Positions 12,101 through 20,800 of a stretch of 64,000 bases of DNA are shown here, piece after piece; within the stretch, counting starts at the first letter, position 1; the number at the start of each line of letters is the position of its first letter. The DNA comes from Protonemura montana (taxonomy: Eukaryota; Arthropoda; Insecta; Plecoptera; Nemouridae), in NCBI GenBank assembly GCA_947568835.1, contig OX387612.1, positions 5,456,001 through 5,520,000 on the forward strand, in the 5' to 3' direction. The translations under genes and the position numbers were made by a program. The notes under the pieces are model-generated. The model had not been told where the DNA came from, searched no databases, and was given only the letters and a program-made list of their open reading frames with translations.

Positions 12101-12230
12101 TTCCAGTCTAGCTTCCTTTCCAGAAATATAACAGTTTAATAAACAATTCAATAAACAAATATAATTCAGTTACCTGAGCGAAGATGCACGTTGAGACAAA
12201 TAAGAATACAAGAAGATTGTGGTACCACAT
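5647..12230 (-). CDS. GILT: GILT-like thiol reductase family gene, five exons, with Pro/Tyr-rich tail
   Basis: Gamma-interferon-inducible lysosomal thiol reductases (GILT) normally reduce disulfides in the endolysosome. Five minus-strand exons (12230-12174, 10708-10568, 8804-8640, 7033-6854, 6156-5647) join in phase 0 throughout, with GT/AG borders, giving 350 aa. Residues 1-19 form a signal peptide. The thioredoxin-like strand VYYETLCPDS (residues 26-35) holds the active-site position, but as C-x-x-S instead of C-x-x-C. The family signature CQHGx2ECx2Nx4C is present as N78-QHG-x2-E-Y85-x2-N-x4-C93, so two of its three cysteines are lost. The GLIC segment near residue 195 matches the family's C-terminal region. 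A tail of about 135 residues rich in Pro, Tyr, Gln and Ala follows, which typical GILTs lack. Catalytic activity is doubtful; a divergent secreted or lysosomal role is an inference. Confidence 0.9.
6157..6853 (-). other. GILT intron 4
   Basis: This AT-rich intron (TAAT/ATTA-rich between 6540 and 6790) contains no gene or repeat that I recognise. Its borders are GTGAGA (donor, 6853) and TTAACAG (acceptor, 6157). Confidence 0.7.
6854..7033 (-). CDS. GILT: GILT exon 4
   Basis: The exon has 180 bp in phase 0, acceptor GGACGATGCAG and donor GTGAGA. It encodes 60 residues including RQCNDGAEGNMLLARHGDRT and ending VPRVEING. These correspond to the family segment before and through the cis-Pro 'VPW(V/I)xxNG' region. 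Here the usual VPW tryptophan is replaced (VPR). Its first 110 bp are duplicated at 61615-61724. Confidence 0.9.
6924..7994. repeat. Parent copy of a 1,071-bp inverted duplication
   Basis: The segment covers the first 110 bp of GILT exon 4 and most of intron 3. It is repeated in reverse orientation at 60654-61724 with only scattered differences and the same overall length. Because exon 4 continues uninterrupted past 6924 here, this copy is taken as the source. Confidence 0.88.
7819..7960 (+). other. Exon-like segment with one hydrophobic stretch, MARVEL-like at best
   Basis: On the plus strand an acceptor-like TGACTGACAG precedes an open frame. The frame contains GYVSTPGVASVPCRIKFI followed by a hydrophobic run of about 15 residues. 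The pattern Y-x-x-T-P-x-x-x-(5)-K/R-x-x-x-E-L resembles the first segment of MARVEL-domain proteins. No further transmembrane exons or start codon are visible, and the segment also lies in the 60.65-61.72 kb copy. It may be a captured exon fragment; function is not claimed. Confidence 0.2.
8322..8590 (+). mobile_element. Fold-back element with tRNA-like core (copy 2)
   Basis: The left end CAACACTATAACCATCTC and the right end GAGACGGTTAAAG are inverted. Between them lies a tRNA-like core: the acceptor-like arms GTCCAAA and TTTGGGC, the A box TAGCTCAATGGTTTAGAGC and the B box GGGTTCGAGTCCC. The tail CCGCGCATTGCAAGCG is identical to the other copies. It sits in GILT intron 3. Confidence 0.8.
8640..8804 (-). 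CDS. GILT: GILT exon 3: degenerate GILT signature
   Basis: The exon has 165 bp in phase 0, acceptor CTTGCCAACAG and donor GTAAGG. It encodes residues 67-121. The family signature is recognisable as NQHGHPEYLGNKMHAC, but the first Cys of the motif is Asn and the second is Tyr. The later N-F-V-x-C segment keeps one cysteine of the usual C-M-M region. Confidence 0.9.
8907..9871. repeat. 41-bp minisatellite array, about 23 copies
   Basis: The unit CTGATCTCAAATAACCTGG plus ATAGAGCATAGGATCCAGCCAG is repeated with point variants across 965 bp of GILT intron 2. Most units carry a GGATCC site. The same unit forms arrays at 39739-40030 (reverse) and 45810-46086. The sequence right of this array (CAATCCATTGTTGGC) also follows the 45.8-kb array, so the arrays probably belong to a larger dispersed element. 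Confidence 0.95.
9872..10567 (-). other. Remainder of GILT intron 2
   Basis: Besides the element flank near 9890-9960, nothing recognisable is present. The short frames here do not resemble proteins. Confidence 0.5.
10568..10708 (-). CDS. GILT: GILT exon 2: thioredoxin-like active-site strand
   Basis: The exon has 141 bp in phase 0, acceptor TTTGTTTAAG and donor GTGAGG. It encodes residues 20-66, from EPVKVTVYYETLCPDS to DFVPYGKGS. The VYYETLCP strand and the FVPYG(K/R) element are characteristic of GILT proteins. The active-site pair is C32 and S35, so the resolving cysteine is missing. Confidence 0.92.
10790..11232 (+). mobile_element. 5S-rRNA-derived SINE, full length (copy 2)
   Basis: The head reads CCGGTTCTCGTTAGATCACC, then GAAGTTAAGCAACACTGCGC, then GGTCAGGTATTG and GGGTGACC. 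This follows the order of the 5S rRNA internal control region (compare GATCACCGAAxTTAAGCA in animal 5S genes). A body of about 330 bp (CAGCATGGATTTGTGGAGG, CCTTCGGAAGGGACG, ATTAGACCAGTGCCGC) and a short tail (AAACACCACAAACAAAT) follow. The body is not 5S-related. Transcription from a 5S-type internal pol III promoter is inferred from the head. This copy lies in GILT intron 1. Confidence 0.9.
11885..12120 (+). mobile_element. tRNA-derived SINE (family with TCAGTTAG head), copy 1
   Basis: The core GATAGCTCAGTTAGAAGAGC and the B box AGGTTCGTATCCTGG are tRNA-like. Upstream CTTCCCCCTTCAGGGAATCC and downstream CTAGCTTCC match copies near 54995 and 56508. Its position right beside GILT exon 1 places it in intron 1. 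Confidence 0.7.
12174..12230 (-). CDS. GILT: GILT exon 1: start codon and signal peptide
   Basis: The ATG at 12228-12230 opens MWYHNLLVFLFVSTCIFAQ, a short hydrophobic signal peptide. It ends at the donor CTCAG|GTAACT in phase 0, which joins directly to EPVKVTVYYE. The start was chosen because it is the only ATG in frame with the hydrophobic core and gives a normal signal-peptide length. Confidence 0.88.
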
Positions 12231-13126
12231 CTTGAGATGGTTTCACTCTCAATGTTGGTTGACGATCTGCGCCGGTTTGAAAGAGATTTCGGGGTCAAGT
12301 AAAATCATGTCATGGCACTTTGCAAGCTTCGCTGACCTGTCGATTAAATGGTTCATTTTATCTAGATAACATTTGCTGTGATTCTGAAATACTCTGCATC
12401 GTCATCAGCGAATCGAGTTCAATGAAACTATGATGTTAGTTGTAAGCGATTATTGCTCTCTCGTTTCTTCATTTTTATTCAGTTATAACTTTACGCCAAA
12501 CGGGTTTAAAAATATGATTGTTAACCAAATTCTCGTTAAAAAAGCTTTGATTCTAAACTAAAGCTATCAAAAAGTAAGCCTACTTAAACATTTTTGATTT
12601 AAACAATTCTGAGCTATTTTAGTTAGTTATTTTTGAAATATGTTTAACGTTTTTTTAGCCTTACGTTGGAGCTTTGAACACCGTGTTCTGATATCGGTAA
12701 ATTGATCAAGTAAAAGTGCAGGCTGACATTTTTTATCCAAGCTTTCAATAATCAGATGGAGCTTATCAGATGCACTTATTTATTTTTTTAATTCGTGAAG
12801 AAAGCTGTAGCGCTGTGTTGTATTGTTCTGTTCACAAGTAAATTGGTATGCAAAGTTTCCTATTGCTCGATATTTTAAAAAGGTTGCAAACTGCTTCCAG
12901 CGATTAAACTAGTACAAATAAGTTTTTTTAATTCGGCAAGTAATTTTAAAGATTTGCTAAATAAATAAACATATTGGCATGGAAACAAAAATCGCTGAAT
13001 TTTACCCAACAATGTGTCTGTATTCGCTTCCCCGTTTGGAGTGGGTGGACATTTTTAGAAATCTTGATTCGATAGAAATCTTTTGATTGATTTTTCTGAA
13101 AAATGCAAAAAAATTGAGAAGGTGAA
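12231..13126. other. Upstream of GILT, no gene seen
   Basis: This stretch should contain the GILT promoter and 5' UTR, but no clear TATA box or initiator can be defended. No open frame resembles a protein. Confidence 0.4.
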
Positions 13127-13562
13127 GACAAACCGAACGGTTTGGCGAGTTGGAAACACCGGTCCTCGTAGGTCATCGAAGTTAAGCAACACTGCGCTGG
13201 GTCAGGTATTGGTTTGGTGACCATCATTCACATAACCAGTCCTGTTCGGGAGAGAGGTTGGAGAGATGAAAGTTTGTACAGCAACTTCATTCGCCTTGCT
13301 TATCAACCTCTCGACAGCATGGATTTGTGGAGGAATCCTGTTGTTCGCGTTGTACCGTCCTTCGGAAGGGAGGTTACGCCGGTGGTCCGCTTGGTGCTCT
13401 TCGACAGGAGTTGACTAAGTGCAGACACCGGGTTTCCCCTCCTTCTTTCTATACTAGGCTAGGATTATCATCAGCCTCATCATCACCCACTCATTAAACG
13501 ACTACATATGACCAGTGGCTCAGGGAAATTTGTCAAAACCGAGCGTTGTTAAACACAAAAAA
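13127..13562 (+). mobile_element. 5S-rRNA-derived SINE (copy 3)
   Basis: Head, body and tail follow the same order as at 10790, starting AACCGAACGGTTTGGCGAG and ending near AAACACAAAAAAAGG. The head keeps AAGTTAAGCAACACTGCGC and GGTGACCATC. Confidence 0.9.
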
Positions 13563-14085
13563 AGGTGAACAGGAATGTATATTCTCTTGTAAAGACTTAT
13601 GCATTTCTTACTTCCATTTCATAAAAATGATCTATCATAATTTCTGCCCTTAAAATTGGTTATTACACATTAAAATTTGCATGGTACAGTTTTGGCAGTT
13701 GAACTTGGCTTTTAAATAATAAGTTTGTCTATCTGGTATTTACATTTTTTTAACACCTGGTTTAACAGACAATATATCTGCGCATATGCTATTGGCAGAT
13801 TCATTTCTCAAGTCTTTGGCTTAAGACCTTTAACGATGGCATGAATTAGTTACTATCGTGAGCATTTGATAAGTTCTTGTATTTTATTTGGTTTCTTGAT
13901 GACTTGTTTCAATTTTCCAAAATTGTTTAACAAATAAACCGGAAAGAAATAAAGTCTTGATAGAAAATTATGATATTGGCCAGGAAAAAAAAACTGAGAC
14001 AAGAAGTGAATTATACAATAATGGTACAGGATTAACAAAGACGAGGTCAAGTTAAGTTAAAAGATGATCAACTAATCACAGATGG
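13563..14085. other. AT-rich intergenic stretch
   Basis: No gene, array or recognised element is visible here. Confidence 0.5.
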
Positions 14086-14335
14086 TTTTAACAAAATTTA
14101 TTTGAACTGGGTTTTGAATGCTAAGTGAAGAACAACAAAATTTCCCAACATTTCATAACTTGTACCTGTTACTTTATCAAGGGTAAAAGCAGTCCTTGAT
14201 AAAGTAACAGGTACAATTAACGAAACGTTGGGAGATTTAGTTGTTCTTCACTTAGCATTCAAAACCCATTTTAAAAAGTTTTTGTCAAAACTAGTGCAAA
14301 GGCTAGATAAAGTAGACATGAGTCTAAAAACCATA
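14086..14335. mobile_element. Palindromic MITE-like element (copy 1)
   Basis: The left half (GGGTTTTGAATGCTAAGTGA, then CTTGTACCTGTTACTTTATC) is inverted in the right half (GATAAAGTAACAGGTAC, then TTCACTTAGCATTCAAAACC). Beyond the right arm comes GACATGAGTCTAAAAACCAT, the outer end shared with copies at 23240, 35577 and 56108. It is a non-coding fold-back element. Confidence 0.8.
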
Positions 14336-14897
14336 ATAAGCACAGATGGTGTTGACAGATTTTCAGTGGTTGTTATCATAGTGGTAACGACTTTAATTAA
14401 AAATTCATACGGCTAGGCTTAAACTTTGTTTTGCAGATGCGGCTTGGATTGTTAAAAAAAAAGGCGTTTTTACACATTTAGCCTGTTAAATATTGCATTA
14501 CCATTTAGTAAAGCCTTATTTCGTTTATAATAATCCATAAAAGTAATGATGCATCTTTGATTTCTGGGCAATCTGTCAATTTTTAAATAGTTTGCACACA
14601 TGTATGTATGAACCGTATGACCAAATATCAAATTACCAAAATGTAGCTTTTCAACTTAAGTAACAAGTACACTTTCCGCAATCGTTTTTGCTAAAAAAAA
14701 AATAATTCTAGAAAGAGTGAACAACAATTTTCTTTATTTGGAACCTATCCTTTCGTTTCTATATCAAAATTGGATCACTTGCAACAGGTTTTGAGCACTG
14801 TAATTTTTCATTGAGGAATAATATCCACAATTACTTTAAACTACATTTTAAACCTTCACCTAAGTATTATCTCAAAAACAATAGTGCATCGATTTTT

Positions 14898-15410
14898 AAG
14901 CCATACACATGACCAGTTCTGTTCGAGAGAGAGAGGTTGGAGGGATGCAAGTTAAGCAACACTGCGCTGAGTTAGGTATTAAGTGGGTGACCATCATACA
15001 CATGACCAGTTCTGTTCGGGAGAGAGGTTGGAGGGATGGAAGTTAAGCAACACTGCGCTGAGTCAGGTATTGGATGGGTGACCATCATACATATGACGAG
15101 TTCTGTTCGGGAGCGAGGTTACAGGGATGGAAGTTAGTACAGCAACTTCATTCGCCTTGCTTATCAACCTCTCGACAGCATGGATTTGTGGAGGAATCCT
15201 GCTGTTCGCGTTGTACCGTCCTTCGGAAGGGACTTTAAGCCGGTGGTCCTCTTGGCCCCCTTCAATAGGAGTAAGTGCCAACACCGGGATTGCACTACAT
15301 CCCTCCTAGGCTTCTCAAAGTAAATCTTTCTCTCAATCAACGACACCATTAAACCAGTGCCTAAGAGCTAGTTGTCAACAAAGTGCGTTGCTGAACACAA
15401 CAAACCAATA
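14898..15410 (+). mobile_element. 5S-rRNA-derived SINE with three tandem head segments (copy 4)
   Basis: The block running from GACCAGTTCTGTTCG through AGTTAAGCAACACTGCGC to GGTGACCATCATAC is repeated in tandem before a single body and tail. This resembles the multi-head copies at 52262 and 60102. The body keeps CAGCATGGATTTGTGGAGG and ends near GCTGAACACAACAAACC. Confidence 0.88.
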
Positions 15411-16290
15411 TTCAACGCCAAACATTGGCCGTAAAACTCTCTAGAGCTTGAATTATAAATTTAACATTCTAAAGAAGTAACCATTTCTAAAAGTTTAATA
15501 ATTTTTCATTGTTTACTTACATTTTTAAATAATTTACACACAATTTGAATACCTATTTGTATTTCCCTTACATCACCTAATCGTAATTTTAGATGTTTCA
15601 ACGCTGCCCGTAAGAGTGGTAGTATTGGGTATGATTTAATCATAGTCCCAGCTCTAAAGTTAAGCGAACTGAGCTAGCGAGCCGGAAAAACATGGTTTTA
15701 GAACCTACCATTTGATGGCGCTAGTGACCGTTGCTTTAAAAATTTTAAATCAAAGAAGCTCGACTTAAAATAACAGTAAATGTGAAACAATAATCGTAGT
15801 TGGTATACATTAAACTTTTTGAACGTAAACCAGTCTCAAATGCAAGTCATCTGTGTGAAATATAAAAAATATAACGGCTTCTTAACCAAGAAGTAAATAA
15901 TTTTTGTAGGCTGAGTAGTTGACCAAGTTTCTCGCAAAGCCAGTTTAACTCTGGTGCTGGGATTCTGACTATACCTTTACACCCAATGGTAATACCACTC
16001 GTTAGTTATTTATTTACCCTAATTGCAAGACTAGCAAGCCGTTAGGTACATTACCTACAATTTGCACCTGTAGAAAAACGACTTATACCAAGTCATAACG
16101 AGAATATATACTGTAAACTTTATTCAACTATGGTACTTTCCTATTTCTCATTTTTACCTAATTTGTTTATCATCGTTCACAACAATAGTCAGAGCAAAAT
16201 AACTTATCAAGTAATCAATTCCCAGCAGATTGATAGCAAATATCGCCTTTCACAAAATAGTTCCACCACTTTTACATTTTTCAACTGCTT
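15411..16290. other. Intergenic, one short dispersed repeat
   Basis: At 15640-15725 the text GAGCCGG...ACC(A/T)TTTGATGGCG resembles 22880-22980. It is a dispersed repeat that also carries (G/C)AGTCCCAGC(G/T)CTAA. No gene is seen. Confidence 0.4.
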
Positions 16291-16744
16291 TGAAACTTGC
16301 TCGATGACGTCATGCTCTCCACCGAGTTTGCACCAGCTCCGAGAGAGAGCGCTTTCACCCGAACACGTGACCACTAGCTGTCAGTGCATTTATTTGTTTT
16401 TCCAATTGCACCGTCGAAATTCTCGGACCAAGAAAAATGAACCAGGAGTAACCCGAGAGCGAGCTACTCTGCCAGTCGAACACGTGAAAGTTGCACTGGG
16501 ACAGAGTCACATGCCCAGTCGAACGCGTGAAAGTTGCACTGGGACAGAGTCACATACCCAGTCGAACACGTGAAAGTTGCACTGGGGCAGAGTCACACGC
16601 CCAGTTGAACACGTGAAAGTTGCACTGGAGCAGAGTCACATACCCAGTCGAACACGTGAAAGTTGCACTGGGACAGAGTCACATGCCCAGTCGAACACGC
16701 AGATCGCACCCAGAGCACACCCTTGGCGCACCGGGGCAGCCAGG
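16291..16744 (+). mobile_element. Dispersed element with internal 43-bp minisatellite (copy I)
   Basis: The left flank (GAAACTTGCTCGATGACGTC, then TTTGCACCAGCTCCGAG) and the right flank (GCGCACCGGGGCAGCCAG) are shared with the copy at 47966. Between them lie about five units of GTTGCACTGGGACAGAGTCA plus CATGCCCAGTCGAACACGTG and AAA. Each unit carries CACGTG. The 147-aa frame across it is a by-product of the repeat. Confidence 0.85.
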
Positions 16745-17030
16745 TTTTCACTATGTTTGGTAGAAGAAAATACTCTTAACATGTCACTTTGACATTTTAG
16801 TTCTTTCAAAGCATCATCATTTGGTGCAGCAAATGTCCATATAAATTTAACTACGTAAAAAGTGCGTTTCGTCCGAAGAAATAATAAGTTTCGCTCCCCG
16901 CAATGTCACATGGGTGTAATCGGTTCGTACAAATATACTGTTTTATCATTTTTCGGGTTTCTTGGCGGAACATTAAGGTGTTGATGCTATCGTGGTACAC
17001 AAACAATAGAAATTTTAGCACCATAGGTTG

Positions 17031-17545
17031 GACTTGCTCGATAACCTCGTGCTCTCCACCGGGTTTGCACCAGCTCCGAGTGAGAGCGCTCCCACCCGAA
17101 CACATGATCACTAGCTGTTAGTGCATTCATTGTTTTACAATGGCACTGTAAAAATTGTCATGAAATTTGCACTGAGGCAGAGTCACATGCCCAGTCGCAC
17201 ACGTGAAAGTTGCACTGGGACAGAGTCACATGCCCAGTCGAACACGTGAAAGTTGCACTGGGACAGAGTCACATGCCCAGTCGAACACGTGAAAGTTGCA
17301 CTGGGGCAGAGTCACATGTCCAGTCGAACACGTGAAAGTTGCACTGGGACAGAGTCACATGCCCAGTCGAACAAGTGAAAGTTGCACTGGGGCAGAGTCA
17401 CATGCCCATTCAAACACGTGAAAGTTACACTGGGATAGAGTCACATGCCCAGTTGAACACGTGAAAGTTGTACTGGGACAGAGTCACATGCCCAGTCGAA
17501 CACGTGAAAGTTGCACTGGGACAGAGTCACATGCCCAGTCGAACA
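17031..17545 (+). mobile_element. Dispersed element with internal 43-bp minisatellite (copy II, 3' truncated)
   Basis: The left flank is the same as at 16291, including GCTCTCCACCGGGTTTGC. About nine units of the 43-bp repeat follow, and then the copy breaks off before the GGGGCAGCCAG right flank. It lies just downstream of the last receptor exon. Confidence 0.85.
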
Positions 17546-17746
17546 AACCAGTAGTATTTCTAAAAGATCTCCTAATTTTGGCGTCCCGACTCAAAATTTT
17601 AAAAGGAATCAATTTTGGATTCCTTTATACACATCACTGACGAGTGGATATTTGTTCTGCGTAAGTACAAAGAGGTTTCCATGGACCGACTTTGATTGAT
17701 GTCTGCCAGTAGATCAGGACACACTGTAGAGTCGAAGGGGGTACAC

Positions 17747-17836
17747 TTATGAGTCACAATCGTCGTAGGGGTCGTCGTGGATGACGTCGACGGGGACCTC
17801 GTGGAAGTGATGATGTAGGTGAGATGGAAGATCGTG
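17747..17836 (-). CDS. Receptor exon 13: candidate last exon, C-terminal tail
   Basis: A strong acceptor (TTCTATTCTCGCCAG) precedes 29 codons in phase 0: [14 protein letters not shown] and onward, ending DDPYDDCDS and TAA. Codons are GC-rich at third positions like the other receptor exons. It joins in frame to the GGGCAG|GTAGGG donor of exon 12. The alternative is that exon 12 reads through to its own stop at 18532, making this segment non-coding. Confidence 0.55.
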   Translation of the reverse strand, partial: HDLPSHLHHHFHEVPVDVIHDDPYDDCDS

Positions 17837-20800
17837 CTGGCGAGAATAGAAGACGTTGGGATTAGAAGGTGGATTACAAATGTGTGCTTCATTTTCAAAC
17901 ATTGTTTTGCAAACTAGTGCTTTACAAAAGCAAATTGAATTGTACAGTAGTGGAGCTGATTTTAAAGTTTATTTGTCCTTACTGTCCTAAGAAGACACAA
18001 TGCTTTTGGTACATTCAGGTAAGAGAGGCTCTTTCAAATTCGTAATGTCAAAATTTTGACAAGGACACTATATCTGCAAATTTCAACCTTACAATGTACC
18101 CGGATATTTTGATGAAAATTTCTAACTTAATAATAAAAATATTGAGACCAATAAAATTTAGCTGAATGTATAAAATAACGAAGTTGTAAAGGATGTCCTA
18201 AACATTTCTTCTAAATCAGTCCAACCATTTGACAAGCAAAAAGAAAAAAAAACATGCAGTTTTTTCTTCTAATATTTTCAGTACTATTGGTGGTGATTTC
18301 ACGGGATCAGCTCTAAGTGAAAGGGTGGGCAGGAACTGCACACCCTTTCTAAAAGAAACTGAATGTAGGGAAAACAAGCACTTTCAATGACAGTACACCC
18401 TTGAAACAAGAGCAGAAACCTTCAAATCACAAGAAAATTTGTATTTTTTTTTTCAAGTATTCAAATTGAGTCTGCTTCGCTCACTCCGCTCATCCAATTA
18501 ACTTTGAGGCCATATGAACTTATTTTCCCGACTACCCCAACCCTTCCCCTACCTGCCCGTGACGACTGCACTGCTCCGGAGGGTGCGGCAGCTCCAGTGA
18601 CGATGACACGTACGTTGCCCCCGGCGCGCAGCGAGAACAGTGACGGCGCAGCGCGGGTCGTTGCTGCGAGCCTGCGCAGTGCATAGCGAAGCAAAGCTCC
18701 TCGGCCATCTCGGCGCACAGCGATTGGTGGGGCCGTGATGGACCTCGCTGCAAGACAGCAAAGAACGTTCTTGTGAGTTACTGTAGTTTTAAATTGCAAA
18801 TGGACAGAGTGACACACTGTGTTGGCTGCTCCTGTCCAACAGCACCAAGGACCGGCCACCGCTTAGCCTTGTCCCTTTGACACACTGTGTTGGCTGCTCC
18901 TCTCCAACAGCACCAAGGACCGGTCACCGCATAGCCTTGTCCTTTTGACACACTGTGTTAGCTGCTCCTGTCCAACAGCACCAAGGACCGGTCACCGCTT
19001 AGCCTCGTCCCTTTGACACACTGTGTTGGCTGCTCCTGTCCAACAGCACCAAGGACCGGCCACCGCTTAGCCTTGTCCCTTTGACACACTGTTTTGGCTG
19101 CTCCTGTCCAACAGCACCAAGGACCGGCCACCGCTTAGCCTTGTCCCTTTGACACACTGTGTTGGCTGCTCCTGTCCAACAGCACCAAGGACCGGCCACC
19201 GCTTAGCCTTGTCCCTTTGACACACTGTGTTGGCTGCTCCTGTCCAACAGCACCAAGGACCGGCCACCGCTTAGCCTTGTCACTTTGACACACTGTGTTG
19301 GCTGCTCCTGTCCAACAGCACCAAAGACCGGTCAACATCCTCATCATCACCCACTTATTCACCGATGCCGTTAAACCAGTTCTACAGAGCCCGTTGTCAA
19401 AACAGTGCGTCGTTAAAAATCACAACTAAATAAAACAATTTAATTTTCTCGGCTTACCATATCATCGTCCGTTCGCCTCCTTGAGATGTAGCAAAACTCG
19501 CAGATTGCGATGAGCACAGCGACGATTAAGCCACACAACAACACCACGAAAACGCCCCCTATGTTGTCGACCCCGAGGGCGTTAGCCTTGGACTCCTTGC
19601 CCTTCTCGGTGCGCACGCACGTATCGCCCGGATTTTTCCACCACTTGTTGTATAAAAGCTGGATCTCACCCTTTTCTTGGAGCTCGAGGATCACGAGCGA
19701 GAACTTGTCTCTCCACGGAGATCCTGCAAGAAATGATTTTAGAAGGATTTAGAAGGATAATGATATGAAGCTTTAAATGATGAGCGTATGGGCGTATGAT
19801 CTTTTTACAGTTTGTCAAATAAGTAATTTAAATGCATAGTACGCTCACGCAATAGCAAAATTGTTTTGGAATCGATTTTATTTTTGTTTAGTTTAGCAGT
19901 AATAAATCAACAAAATATAAATTTGACAATCTGTCGGGTTTTGAAAAATCACTACAGAATGACATATGTCTCTGATTTGCGAAGTTATGCGCTATATAAC
20001 CGCCATTTTAATTTTGCTCCAAAGCTTTTGTTGTGACAAGATATTTTGTTTTTCGAGCTGTCAAAATAATTTTTCTACAAATTATAACAATTATTTTAAT
20101 CACTTTGCGGATTTAACATGTATTTTGAAATGCTGACACTGCAATTATAACTGGAATTTAATTCACGAGTTAGTAAAAATGCGGCAGTCTTTGGGCTTGT
20201 GTTTAATCCTGTTGGCTAGACTGAGTATAGATTCTTTGGCAAAAATTCCAAATTTAGTAAAATTTAGCAAAATAAGAGTAAAAAAACTGTAAACAAAAAT
20301 TGTGCACGCACCAGTTGAGTTCTTTGATCAATAGTTAAAAAGATCTTAACTCAAAATAAAAAAATTTATCTTTTCTGGCTTGTCCATTTGAGCTTTGCTT
20401 AAACTTTGCTTTGCTTTGCTTAACTTACCCATTGGCGTGGCTATGCCGTATCCCTTCGAGTCCAAAAGACCGCCAATCTGCGTTAGATTACAGTCCCTCT
20501 GGACGTTGTAGTCCAACATGGTGGACTCCATCAGGAACGCGTAGTTCCCTTCCAGCACCCTCTTGATGCCGTCTTCGTAGCTGGAGACAAACACCGACGG
20601 CTTCTTGTTTTCCATAAACCGCCACATCTTTTTGTAAGTCTCGATCATTGAGTCCTAGAGAAGAATTTTAATATTATAATTGTAAAACTCATGTCTGGTT
20701 TATCTTGCCGAACGGTTTAGCGTTATGGAAACACTGGTTTTTGTGGGAACACACAAGTGTAGCAACACTGCGCTGAGTCAGGTATTGGATGGGTGACCAC

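Noticed and set aside
16130-16792. 147- and 71-codon plus-strand frames
   Set aside because: Most of their length is the 43-bp minisatellite element; no family resemblance.
18999-19362. Minus-strand repeat peptides of 66-75 residues
   Set aside because: They come from the 68-bp array between receptor exons 12 and 11 and are not continuous with either exon.
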